Shown in pieces: positions 24,953 through 33,273 of a DNA stretch of 64,000 nt (position 1 is the first letter of the stretch; every line of letters begins with the position of its first letter). Location: the NCBI RefSeq assembly GCF_003467125.1, contig NZ_QSFA01000013.1:28245-92244 (forward strand), read 5' to 3'. The DNA is from Megasphaera sp. AM44-1BH (lineage in GTDB: Bacteria; Bacillota; Negativicutes; Veillonellales; Megasphaeraceae). A model generated the notes under the pieces. That model worked only from the letters and a program-made list of their open reading frames with translations. It was not told the origin of the DNA and made no database searches. The position numbers and the translations under genes were made by a program.

Positions 24953-25900
24953 ATGCGGGGACGTTTTGCACCCAGTCCGACTGGCTATATCCATCTGGGG
25001 AATGTATGGACGGCGTTCCTGGCCTGGCTTCAGGTCCGGCAACAGAAAGGGACCCTGATCCTGCGCATAGAAGATATTGATGAACAGCGGTCTAAACCTG
25101 AATATACACAGGCGCTGCTGGAAGATCTGGCCTGGCTGGGGCTTGACTGGGATGAAGGTCCCGGAAAAGGCGGCCCGTATGGCCCCTATATCCAGCAGGA
25201 ACGGTATTCTTTATATGAAAAAGCATTGCAGGAACTGCAGGCAAAACATCTTCTTTACCCCTGTTATTGCAGCCGTGCCAGACTGCAGGCTATAGGTGCG
25301 CCCCATGAAGGGGAGCATCATCTGTATGATGGCCATTGTTATGGTATGCCGGAAGAACAACGGCGGCAGATGGACCGGAAACCATCGTGGCGCGTTCATG
25401 TCCCGCATGTTTCCGTTTCCTTTACCGATGGCAGCTATGGGCCTTTTTCTGATTATCTTCCCCGTGTCTGCGGAGACTTTGTCGTCCGGCGTGCCGATGG
25501 CTTATATGCCTATCAGCTGGCCGTTGCCGTCGATGATGGCTCCATGGGCATCACCCATGTTTTACGAGGCCGGGATTTGTTATCCTCGACGGCCCAGCAG
25601 ATATGGCTGATGGAAGTACTGGGATATACGCCTCCTTCCTATACCCATGTTCCCATGCTGATAGATGCGTCGGGCAACCGTCTGTCCAAGAGGCAGCAGG
25701 GAATCACTGTACGCAGTCTGCGTGACCGCGGTGTCCAGGCAGATGCCATTTTATCAGCTCTGGCCCTTGCCGGCGGACTGGTTTCAGAAAGGCGCCTGTA
25801 CCACAAAGGAGAATTACTTCGTCTGTGCAATTTTCAAACGATGACGACCCATGATATTGTTCTCGGAGATACCTGGCTGGATGAGCTGATACACGCGTAG
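24953..25900 (+). CDS. gluQRS: Glutamyl-Q tRNA(Asp) synthetase
   Basis: At about 315 residues this is a short glutamyl-tRNA synthetase paralogue that has the catalytic domain and lacks the anticodon-binding domain. GRFAPSPTGYIHLGN carries the HIGH-type site (here YIHLGN), a Cys pair occurs in YPCYCSR, and the KMSKS-type loop is RLSKRQQG. It places glutamate on queuosine 34 of tRNA-Asp. The ATG at 24953 is preferred (upstream TTAGGATG); an in-frame GTG at 24944 is the alternative. It lies 12 bp after the M16C gene. Confidence 0.92.
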   Translation: MRGRFAPSPTGYIHLGNVWTAFLAWLQVRQQKGTLILRIEDIDEQRSKPEYTQALLEDLAWLGLDWDEGPGKGGPYGPYIQQERYSLYEKALQELQAKHLLYPCYCSRARLQAIGAPHEGEHHLYDGHCYGMPEEQRRQMDRKPSWRVHVPHVSVSFTDGSYGPFSDYLPRVCGDFVVRRADGLYAYQLAVAVDDGSMGITHVLRGRDLLSSTAQQIWLMEVLGYTPPSYTHVPMLIDASGNRLSKRQQGITVRSLRDRGVQADAILSALALAGGLVSERRLYHKGELLRLCNFQTMTTHDIVLGDTWLDELIHA

Positions 25901-25938
25901 TCAGAATACGACATAACTCGTTATATAGCATCACACAT

Positions 25939-25989
25939 ACCGTAAAAAGAAACATCAATACGTCTTGTTTCTTTTTACGGTATTTTTTT
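25939..25989 (+). terminator. gluQRS terminator
   Basis: A 15-bp perfect stem (ACCGTAAAAAGAAAC with its complement) and 13-nt loop are followed by ATTTTTTT. It isolates the dcw cluster from upstream transcription. Confidence 0.93.
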
Positions 25990-26028
25990 ATCTTTTTTTA
26001 TAGATTTCCATCAGATTTGGCAATGTTA

Positions 26029-26058
26029 TTGTCATCAGGTGTGAAAATGTGGTAAAAT
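26029..26058 (+). promoter_or_regulatory. dcw cluster promoter (mraZ promoter)
   Basis: TTGTCA (26029-26034), an 18-bp spacer and TAAAAT (26053-26058), 42 bp before the mraZ start. The -10 lies inside the MraZ-type repeats. Confidence 0.6.
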
Positions 26059-26073
26059 GTGGTGAAAAGTGAT
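26044..26073 (+). promoter_or_regulatory. Putative MraZ operator: three 10-bp direct repeats
   Basis: AAAATGTGGT, AAAATGTGGT and GAAAAGTGAT follow one another in register. MraZ binds direct repeats of a GTGG-type core with 10-bp periodicity in the mraZ promoter of other bacteria. These match in spacing, core and location, and overlap the -10, consistent with autorepression. Confidence 0.65.
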
Positions 26074-26099
26074 AGTTCGTACAGAAAGGGGGCGCTGCT

Positions 26100-26537
26100 A
26101 TGTTCATGGGAGAATATTCGCATTCTATTGACACGAAAGGCCGTGTTATTATGCCGGCAAAATTTCGCGAAGAATTGGGAACCCATTGCATCGTTACCCG
26201 CGGACTGGAAGGCTGCCTTTCTGTATATACACAGGATGCCTGGGGAAATCTGGCTGATAAAATGAAAAAGCTTAAGACCAGCAAAGAAAAAGTCCGGGCT
26301 TTTAAACGATTCCTTTTCGGCAGCGCCGCTGAAGTCGAATTTGACCGTACAGGCCGTATCCTTATTCCCGGAACGCTTCGCGAATATGCCGGCCTTAAAA
26401 AGGAAGTCACGGTCCTCGGTACGGGCGATAGCATTGAAATCTGGGATAAACAGGCCTATGATGAATATGCGGCAAAAACTGTGCCGGCTATGGAAGAAAT
26501 TGCTGAAGATCTGGAAGATCTGGATCTGGATATATAG
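26100..26537 (+). CDS. mraZ: Division/cell-wall cluster transcriptional regulator MraZ
   Basis: This 145-residue protein contains two SpoVT/AbrB-like halves, each with the DxxGR signature: SIDTKGRVIMPAKFR (about 10-24) and EFDRTGRILIPGTLR (about 80-94). MraZ forms a ring-shaped oligomer that binds repeats in its own promoter and controls the dcw operon; such repeats are present upstream. The ribosome site is AAAGGGGG. It is the first gene of the dcw cluster, 8 bp before rsmH. Confidence 0.96.
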   Translation: MFMGEYSHSIDTKGRVIMPAKFREELGTHCIVTRGLEGCLSVYTQDAWGNLADKMKKLKTSKEKVRAFKRFLFGSAAEVEFDRTGRILIPGTLREYAGLKKEVTVLGTGDSIEIWDKQAYDEYAAKTVPAMEEIAEDLEDLDLDI

Positions 26538-26545
26538 GAGCACTC

Positions 26546-27478
26546 ATGGAATTTCATCACGTTAGTGTATTACGAAATGAAACAATTGATCATCTTATAG
26601 GCGACCCTCATGGTATATATGTGGATTGCACACTGGGAGGCGGCGGCCATTCCCGTGTATTGGCAGAGCGTCTGGCCGATGATGCAACACTGATCGGACT
26701 TGATCAGGATCAGGATGCGATTGCAGCGGCTACGGCTCATATGAAAGGGACAGCCTGCCATTTTACCCCGGTACAGCAGAATTTCCGGAATCTGGGACAG
26801 GTTCTGGACGAGCTGCATATAGACGCGGTTGACGGCGTTATGTTTGACCTGGGGGTGTCGAGTTATCAGCTGGATACGCCTGAACGGGGGTTTTCGTATA
26901 TGCAGGACGGACCGCTCGATATGCGGATGGATCAGTCTGCCGGGAAAAGTGCTTACGATGTGATCAATACGTATAGTGAAGCTGAATTGTACCGTGTCAT
27001 CAAAGACTATGGGGAAGAGCGGTGGGCCAGCCGTATTGCTGAATTTATCGTCAGGGAACGGCAGCAGAAGCCTATCAGCCACACGGCTGAACTGGTATCG
27101 GTCATCAAAAAGGCCATACCTGCAGGAGCCCGTAAGGATGGACCTCATCCGGCAAAGCGGACGTTCCAGGCAATCCGGATTGAAGTCAATGATGAACTGG
27201 TAATTCTCCATGACGCGATTGAAACGGCTGCACAGCGGTTAAAACCAGGCGGCCATATCTGCGTTATTACCTTTCACTCTCTGGAAGACCGTATTGTCAA
27301 GCAGACGCTGAAACGGCTGGCAACGGACTGCATCTGTCCGCCCGATATGCCGGTCTGTACTTGTCACCATCATGCTATCCTGACGATACAGCGCCACGCT
27401 ATTACGCCGGGAAAAGAAGAACTGGAACAAAATCCCCGTGCCAGAAGTGCTAAATTACGTGTTGGGACTCATAAGTAA
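26546..27478 (+). CDS. rsmH: 16S rRNA (cytosine(1402)-N4)-methyltransferase
   Basis: This 310-residue SAM-dependent enzyme methylates N4 of C1402 in 16S rRNA at the ribosomal P site. Family blocks are VDCTLGGGGHS (SAM motif I, about 27-37), GVMFDLGVSSYQLD, RGFSYMQDGPLDMRMD, a long helical insert, and VITFHSLEDRIVK near the C-terminus. Length is normal. Second gene of the dcw cluster. Confidence 0.97.
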   Translation: MEFHHVSVLRNETIDHLIGDPHGIYVDCTLGGGGHSRVLAERLADDATLIGLDQDQDAIAAATAHMKGTACHFTPVQQNFRNLGQVLDELHIDAVDGVMFDLGVSSYQLDTPERGFSYMQDGPLDMRMDQSAGKSAYDVINTYSEAELYRVIKDYGEERWASRIAEFIVRERQQKPISHTAELVSVIKKAIPAGARKDGPHPAKRTFQAIRIEVNDELVILHDAIETAAQRLKPGGHICVITFHSLEDRIVKQTLKRLATDCICPPDMPVCTCHHHAILTIQRHAITPGKEELEQNPRARSAKLRVGTHK

Positions 27479-27529
27479 CTGTTATGCGGGGAATTTTTGT
27501 TTTTAATATTTGATTGGATGTGTTATAAT

Positions 27530-27904
27530 ATGCTGGCCAGAAAAGCTGGATACATTCACTATGAAGCGTCACGTTCTGTGGGACATCGGGCCGGTGCGGA
27601 TGAAAAGAAATTCGCCAGGCTGCTCGCACAGACTATATCTGTTTTACTGCTGGTATGCTTTTTTCTGCTGGCGTACATTGCTCTTTCTGCAGTAAAGACT
27701 AATTTCAGCTATGCACTGATGCAGAAGAAGCTCCATGCACAGCAGCTGCAGAGAGAAAATGAAATGCTCCGCGTTGACATAGCCAAGTTGGAAACGCCGG
27801 AACGAATCTATACGTCGGCGCAGAAACTCGGTATGACGGTCCCTGTGACCGTGCTGTATGGCCAGTCTCATGATAAGACCGGAACAGAGGACAGCAGCCG
27901 GTAA
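27530..27904 (+). CDS. ftsL: FtsL-like cell division protein
   Basis: This bitopic protein of about 124 residues has a basic cytoplasmic N-terminus, one membrane helix (about 33-53, VLLLVCFFLLAYIAL) and a periplasmic coiled coil (about 60-90) followed by TPERIYTSAQKLGM, the short C-terminal signature of FtsL. FtsL links FtsQ(DivIB) and FtsB/DivIC to the septal synthase. The start is uncertain: ATG 27530 and 27518 are both in frame with weak ribosome sites. A TATAAT sits immediately before ATG 27530, probably by chance. No ftsI follows; a hairpin does. Confidence 0.85.
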   Translation: MLARKAGYIHYEASRSVGHRAGADEKKFARLLAQTISVLLLVCFFLLAYIALSAVKTNFSYALMQKKLHAQQLQRENEMLRVDIAKLETPERIYTSAQKLGMTVPVTVLYGQSHDKTGTEDSSR

Positions 27905-27914
27905 AGCGAGTATG

Positions 27915-27948
27915 AGCAGCCTTAATTTAAGGCTGCTATTGTTGTTTC
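27915..27948 (+). terminator. Hairpin between ftsL and murE
   Basis: AGCAGCCTTAA and TTAAGGCTGCT form a stem of 9-11 bp, followed by a T-rich stretch (ATTGTTGTTT). It lies where ftsI/spoVD normally sits and may reduce read-through into murE. Confidence 0.7.
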
Positions 27949-27992
27949 CTGTTCTGTTGTCATAGGTATTTACCCGTATAGGAGGAAATGAA

Positions 27993-29489
27993 ATGAAATC
28001 AGTCAATGAACTTTGTAAACAAATTAAAGGAATATATAATGTGGATGGCAATGCCAATACGATGATTACAGGTATTTCGTCAGATTCCCGGACCATTGAA
28101 AAGGGGGACCTGTTTGTCTGCTTCAGTGGTGTTCATACCGATGGGGCTGTTTACGCATCCCAGGCTGTGGAAAAAGGCGCTGTTGCCGTACTCACGACCA
28201 AACATCTGGATCTTCCCGGTAGCGCCGTCCAAATCATGGTACCGGATGTACATCATGCCGTAGAGGATATGGTACCGTATTTTTACGATTATCCGGGAAA
28301 GAAAATGCGGATGATCGGCGTTACAGGAACCAACGGCAAAACGACGACGAGCCATATCATTTATCACATCCTGCGGGCTGCCGGACATCGTGTGGGACTT
28401 CTGGGAACCATCCATGCTCTCATTGATGATGAAGAACTTCCCATTCACAATACGACGCCTGATGTTGTCGATCTGCAGCGTTTCCTGGCGCTTATGTATG
28501 ACCGCGGCGTCACACATGTCGTCATGGAAGTATCGAGTCATGCGCTGGCGTTAAACCGCGTAGCCGGCATTGAATACGATACGGCGGTATTTACGAACCT
28601 GACACAGGATCACCTCGATTTCCACAAGACGATGGAAAATTATCTGGCGGCCAAATGCAAATTGTTCCAGAATATCAGTCTCGATGAACACGTAAAGGAT
28701 AATAAGACCGCCGTTGTCAATATCGATGATCCTTATGCAGAAGGAATCCTCAAAGCCTGCCATTGCAAGGTACTGACTTATGGTGTAGAAAAAGAAGCCG
28801 ATTTAAAAGCTGCTAATTTATCTGTTCAGCTGAAAAGCTCCGCTTTTGATGTTACAGGACCTTTTGTAAATGTCCATCTGAATATGCATATTACAGGCTT
28901 GTTCAACGTCTATAATACGCTGGCAGCAATTGGAGCTGCTCATGCCGAAGGCGTGGATGAACAGACGATTGACAAGGCTATCCAGTCTTTCCATTCTGTA
29001 CCGGGCCGCTTTGAACTCGTAGAAGCCGGACAGGATTTTGCCATTGTCGTCGATTATTCCCATACGCCGGACAGCCTGGAAAAGGCTTTGACGACAGCCC
29101 GTGCCATGAATCCGGCACGCATACTCTGCGTATTCGGCTGCGGTGGCGACCGCGATCGTACGAAACGCCCGATTATGGGACGCATTGCGGCAGAACATGC
29201 CGATATTCCTATTGTCACTTCTGATAACCCGCGGTCTGAAGACCCGGAAGCTATTGTTCAGGAAGTGGAAGCCGGCGTAAAAGAAGGATTGAAGCCCGGC
29301 CAGCATCATGAAGTAATCGTCAACCGCCGTGATGCAATTTTCCGTGCTGTAGAACTGGCGCAAAGCGGAGATATTGTACTGATTGCTGGTAAGGGACATG
29401 AAGACTATCAGATATTAAAGACCGGTACCATCCATTTCGACGACCGTGAGGTTGCAAGAGATGCCGTGCTGGCTGCAAAGGGGAGATAA
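27993..29489 (+). CDS. murE: UDP-MurNAc-tripeptide synthetase (MurE)
   Basis: This 498-residue Mur ligase adds the third stem amino acid to UDP-MurNAc-L-Ala-D-Glu. Visible are the N-terminal domain (GISSDSRTIEKGDLFVCFSG), the P-loop TGTNGKTTTSH near 113-123, the middle-domain EVSSHAL and TNLTQDHLDFHKTMENY, and the C-terminal FGCGGDRDRTKRP. The loop TSDNPRSEDP is the DNPR motif of meso-diaminopimelate-adding enzymes, so DAP is the likely substrate. Strong AGGAGG site. murF follows after 2 bp. Confidence 0.97.
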   Translation: MKSVNELCKQIKGIYNVDGNANTMITGISSDSRTIEKGDLFVCFSGVHTDGAVYASQAVEKGAVAVLTTKHLDLPGSAVQIMVPDVHHAVEDMVPYFYDYPGKKMRMIGVTGTNGKTTTSHIIYHILRAAGHRVGLLGTIHALIDDEELPIHNTTPDVVDLQRFLALMYDRGVTHVVMEVSSHALALNRVAGIEYDTAVFTNLTQDHLDFHKTMENYLAAKCKLFQNISLDEHVKDNKTAVVNIDDPYAEGILKACHCKVLTYGVEKEADLKAANLSVQLKSSAFDVTGPFVNVHLNMHITGLFNVYNTLAAIGAAHAEGVDEQTIDKAIQSFHSVPGRFELVEAGQDFAIVVDYSHTPDSLEKALTTARAMNPARILCVFGCGGDRDRTKRPIMGRIAAEHADIPIVTSDNPRSEDPEAIVQEVEAGVKEGLKPGQHHEVIVNRRDAIFRAVELAQSGDIVLIAGKGHEDYQILKTGTIHFDDREVARDAVLAAKGR

Positions 29490-29491
29490 AC

Positions 29492-30865
29492 ATGGCGGCG
29501 TTCACGTTACAGGAAGTAGAAAAAGCTACTGGCGGCAGGCTGCTGTATCCCGTTGTGGACGATGCTGTATTTTCTCAGGTAGAGACAGATACGCGGGCTA
29601 TTACAGCAGGTGCGCTCTTTGTTGCCCTCAGAGGAGAAACCTTTGATGGTCACGACTATGTACTGCAGGCAGAAAAGCAGGGCGCGTCCGGTGCTATAGT
29701 AGCCGAAGACCGTCCGGAATACAGGAAAGGTGGATTTGCTGTCATTATCGTTCCCGATACACGCAAAGCGTATCAGGACCTGGCACGTTTTCACCGCCGC
29801 CGTTTTTCGATTCCGGTCATCGCTGTTACCGGCTCTGTAGGAAAGACATCTACGCGCAGTATGATTGCCGCTGTATTGTCACAGAAATATCGTGTCCTCC
29901 AGACAGAAAAAAATTTTAATAATGAAATCGGTCTGCCAAAGACACTACTGCAGCTCACGCCGGAACATGAAGCCTGCGTTGTAGAAATGGGGATGCGCGG
30001 CCTTGGCCAGATAGCCGAACTGGCGGCTATTGCAGAACCGGACATAGGCGTGGTTACGAACGTCGGCAAGAGCCACATTGAGCTGCTTGGTTCCCAGGAA
30101 AATATTGCCCGCGCGAAAAGCGAACTCGTACAGACCTTATCGGCAGACGGTATTGCCATACTGAACCAGGATGATTCGTACGTAGCGGCCATGGCAGATT
30201 TATGCCGGGGCAAGGTCGTCGGATACGGTATTACCAGTAATGCTGCTATCCGGGCCAGCCGTGTCGTCTGCAGTGAAAAAGGGCTGCGGTTCGCCTGCCG
30301 GTGTTTCGATCAGGTCATGGATATCCACATGCCGCTCATTGGCAGCCACAATGTTTATAATGCCCTGGCTGCTATTGCAGCCGGACGGGTCCTGGGATTA
30401 ACGGAACATCAGCTGCAAAGAGGATTGTCGGAATACCGCGGGATGCCGATGCGTCAGGAATTGATCCATCTCGGCGAATATACCTTTATCAATGATGCAT
30501 ACAATGCCAATCCGGCTTCAATGAGTGAAGCACTGAAATCCTTGTCTTTACTGACAAAGGGACGGAAGATAGCTGTCCTCGGCGGTATGCTGGAATTGGG
30601 AGACTGGACTGTACGGGAACATGAAAAAATAGGCGCCGAGGCAGCGGACCTGGGACTGGATGCACTCATTACCATGGGTGAACCGGCGTCCTATATTGCA
30701 GATGCTGCCAGAAAAAACGGCCTCGATGCTGTATATACAACAGAGGACCATGCCGGAGCGGCTGATTGCCTGCGGCATATTCTTCGTCCCGGAGATACGG
30801 TTCTGCTTAAAGGCTCCAGAGGATTTGCCATGGAAAAGATACTGCCATATTTTGAAAGGAAGTAA
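29492..30865 (+). CDS. murF: UDP-MurNAc-tripeptide-D-alanyl-D-alanine ligase
   Basis: This 457-residue ligase attaches D-Ala-D-Ala to complete the UDP-MurNAc-pentapeptide. Family motifs are VETDTRAITAGALFVALRGE (N-terminal UDP domain), the ATP loop TGSVGKTSTRSM, EMGMRGLGQIAELA, NVGKSHIELLGS, and YNANPASM in the C-terminal domain. It starts 2 bp after murE and is followed by mraY after 5 bp, so it is operonic. Confidence 0.97.
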   Translation: MAAFTLQEVEKATGGRLLYPVVDDAVFSQVETDTRAITAGALFVALRGETFDGHDYVLQAEKQGASGAIVAEDRPEYRKGGFAVIIVPDTRKAYQDLARFHRRRFSIPVIAVTGSVGKTSTRSMIAAVLSQKYRVLQTEKNFNNEIGLPKTLLQLTPEHEACVVEMGMRGLGQIAELAAIAEPDIGVVTNVGKSHIELLGSQENIARAKSELVQTLSADGIAILNQDDSYVAAMADLCRGKVVGYGITSNAAIRASRVVCSEKGLRFACRCFDQVMDIHMPLIGSHNVYNALAAIAAGRVLGLTEHQLQRGLSEYRGMPMRQELIHLGEYTFINDAYNANPASMSEALKSLSLLTKGRKIAVLGGMLELGDWTVREHEKIGAEAADLGLDALITMGEPASYIADAARKNGLDAVYTTEDHAGAADCLRHILRPGDTVLLKGSRGFAMEKILPYFERK

Positions 30866-30870
30866 TGTGA

Positions 30871-31836
30871 ATGTTAAATACACTGCTCTTTGGTTTTGCT
30901 GTCAGTCTGATCATTGCCCTGGCTCTGGGGCCTCTGGTCATCCGGGAACTGAAGAAATTTCATGCCCGTCAGTCCGAACGGGAAGAAGGGCCAGAGAGTC
31001 ATAAATACAAGGCTGGCACGCCTACCATGGGCGGTATCCTGATCCTGACAGCTCTCGTCGTTTCCTGCCTGATTTTTAATCCCATGGATTTGCGTAAAGG
31101 ACTGGCATTGTTCCTGACACTGGGACACGGCGTCATTGGCTTTCTTGATGATTCCATCAAGGCGGTCAAACACCGCAATCTGGGCCTTACAGCCAGGCAG
31201 AAGCTGGCTGGCCAGTTCGTTATGGCTGCTGTATTCTGCTTCATTTTGAAAGAATACCTGAATTTCCCGACGACGGTCTGGATTCCCTTTACGACTTGGA
31301 ATATTGATTTCGGCATGGCGTATTATGCATTTGTCTTTATCATGATTGTCGGCACGAGTAATGCTGTCAATCTGACCGATGGACTGGACGGTCTGGCAGC
31401 AGGCTCCTGTGCCATTACGTCCGTTGCCTATGTCGTCATTTCTGTCGCCCTTGGATATGTCAATTTTGCCGTATTCAGTGCCGCTCTTACCGGTGCCTGC
31501 CTGGGATTCCTCTTTTATAACCAGCATCCGGCTAAAATGTTTATGGGCGATACAGGTTCTCTGGCTTTAGGTGGTGCTCTGGCAGCTATGGCGATTCTGA
31601 CTAAAACGGAATTGCTGCTTATCATTGCAGGCGGCCTGTACGTGATTGAAGCGTTATCCGTCATCATTCAGGTCGTATCGTTTAAGACCCGCGGGGTACG
31701 GGTATTTAAAATGAGCCCCATTCATCATCATTTTGAACTTTCGGGCTGGAGCGAAGTCAAAGTTGTTACTGTTTTCTGGAGTTTTTCGGCTATCATGGCC
31801 ATCCTTTCCATTTTTGTAGTTCTGGCATGCAAATAG
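30871..31836 (+). CDS. mraY: Phospho-N-acetylmuramoyl-pentapeptide transferase
   Basis: This 321-residue polytopic membrane enzyme has about ten helices and transfers phospho-MurNAc-pentapeptide to undecaprenyl phosphate, making lipid I. Conserved cytoplasmic loops are KAGTPTMGG, FLDDSIKAVKHRNLGLTARQKL, NAVNLTDGLDGLA, KMFMGDTGSLALGG and the histidine motif SPIHHHFEL, all intact. The ribosome site is AAAGGAAG. Confidence 0.98.
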   Translation: MLNTLLFGFAVSLIIALALGPLVIRELKKFHARQSEREEGPESHKYKAGTPTMGGILILTALVVSCLIFNPMDLRKGLALFLTLGHGVIGFLDDSIKAVKHRNLGLTARQKLAGQFVMAAVFCFILKEYLNFPTTVWIPFTTWNIDFGMAYYAFVFIMIVGTSNAVNLTDGLDGLAAGSCAITSVAYVVISVALGYVNFAVFSAALTGACLGFLFYNQHPAKMFMGDTGSLALGGALAAMAILTKTELLLIIAGGLYVIEALSVIIQVVSFKTRGVRVFKMSPIHHHFELSGWSEVKVVTVFWSFSAIMAILSIFVVLACK

Positions 31837-31874
31837 GCTGCCATACATAAATCTGATAAAAGCGGGTGTAGAGC

Positions 31875-33239
31875 ATGAGCATAATGGATTTTTCAGGGAA
31901 ACACATTTTGGTTATCGGTGCGGGTATCAGTGGCCGTGCTGCTTCTGAAGCACTGGCCAGCCATGGCGCTTCTGTTATTCTGAACGATGTAAAAACAATT
32001 GATACACATCACGAGCCATGGCCGGAATTGAAAGCCGATGGAATCCGCCTCGTGTTTGGTCACCAGGAAGCAGCTCTGCTGGACGGGATGGATCTTGTCG
32101 TTCCGTCACCGGTCATTTCCCCGGAAATCCCCATTATGAAGGAAGCGGCTGCCCGTCATATTCCAATCTGGAGTGAAGTAGAAGTCGCATACAGGCTGAC
32201 CGATGCCGAAATACTGGCTGTTACGGGCACGAATGGCAAAACGACGACGACGACTCTTCTGGGTGATATCATGAAAGCTGCAGGCCGCGAAACGGTCATA
32301 GGCGGCAATATCGGGTACGGTCTTTCGGAACAGGCGGAAGATCTGCCGAAAGAAGATGTAGTCGTAGCTGAACTTTCCAGTTTTCAGCTGGAATTTACGC
32401 AGACGATGAAGGCAAAGGCTGCGGTCATCCTGAATATCACTCCGGACCATCTGGACCGGCATCATACAATGGAAGCCTATGCGGCTGCAAAAGAACGGAT
32501 TTTCCATAATCAGGATACATCCGACTATGCACTGCTGAACTACGATGATGCCCGTATAAAGGCGATGGAACCGGATATGACCGGGACTGTATTGTGGTTT
32601 TCTACAGAACAGGAAGTTCCTGCAGGTGCCTTTGCCAAAGACGGGCGGCTGATTTTGCGCATGGATGGCTGTGATACAGAAATCTGCCAGGAAAACGAGT
32701 TGAAATTGTTCGGTAAACATAATGTACAAAACTGCCTGGCCGCGGCACTTATGGCATATGTGGCAGGTGCTCCTCTTCCCGTTATCCAGCATGTTCTCAA
32801 AACGTTCAAAGGGGTAGAACACCGTATTGAACCGGTACGGACCATTAACGGCGTGCCCTATTATAATGATTCCAAAGGTACCAATACAGACGCTTCCATT
32901 AAAGCGCTGGAAGCTTTTTCCGGTCATCTGATACTTATTGCCGGCGGCCATGATAAGATGACACCGCTCGACGATTTCATGAATCTGGCTGCAAAAAAAG
33001 TAGATACGATGATTCTTATTGGTGATGCGGCAGACCGTTTTGAAAAGGCGGCGGAAAAAGCCGGTGTAAAAGACATCCGAAAAGCCGGGTACAGTATGGA
33101 ACGGGCCATTATGATGGCTCGTAAGATTGCAGCACCGCCGCAGGTCGTACTTTTATCTCCGGCCTGCTCCAGCTATGATATGTATGATAATTATGAACAG
33201 CGCGGACGTGTGTTCAAAGGCATAGTAAACGCAATTTAA
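31875..33239 (+). CDS. murD: UDP-MurNAc-L-alanine-D-glutamate ligase
   Basis: This 454-residue enzyme adds D-Glu to UDP-MurNAc-L-Ala. The Rossmann-like N-terminus is ILVIGAGISGRAA, the ATP loop TGTNGKTTTTTL is near 118-129, and VAELSSFQLE, NITPDHLDRHHTMEAY, NDSKGTNTDASIKAL and the final LSPACSSYDMYDNYEQRG are all present. It follows mraY after 38 bp. No ftsW lies between murD and murG, where many dcw clusters have it. Confidence 0.97.
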   Translation: MSIMDFSGKHILVIGAGISGRAASEALASHGASVILNDVKTIDTHHEPWPELKADGIRLVFGHQEAALLDGMDLVVPSPVISPEIPIMKEAAARHIPIWSEVEVAYRLTDAEILAVTGTNGKTTTTTLLGDIMKAAGRETVIGGNIGYGLSEQAEDLPKEDVVVAELSSFQLEFTQTMKAKAAVILNITPDHLDRHHTMEAYAAAKERIFHNQDTSDYALLNYDDARIKAMEPDMTGTVLWFSTEQEVPAGAFAKDGRLILRMDGCDTEICQENELKLFGKHNVQNCLAAALMAYVAGAPLPVIQHVLKTFKGVEHRIEPVRTINGVPYYNDSKGTNTDASIKALEAFSGHLILIAGGHDKMTPLDDFMNLAAKKVDTMILIGDAADRFEKAAEKAGVKDIRKAGYSMERAIMMARKIAAPPQVVLLSPACSSYDMYDNYEQRGRVFKGIVNAI

Positions 33240-33273
33240 TTGATGAATTTAAACGCAGGGGAGGAAACAGAAC

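Noticed and set aside
27524..27529. TATAAT directly before the ftsL start as a promoter
   Set aside because: Transcription would start inside the coding region, and no -35 lies at proper spacing; taken as chance in an AT-rich gap.
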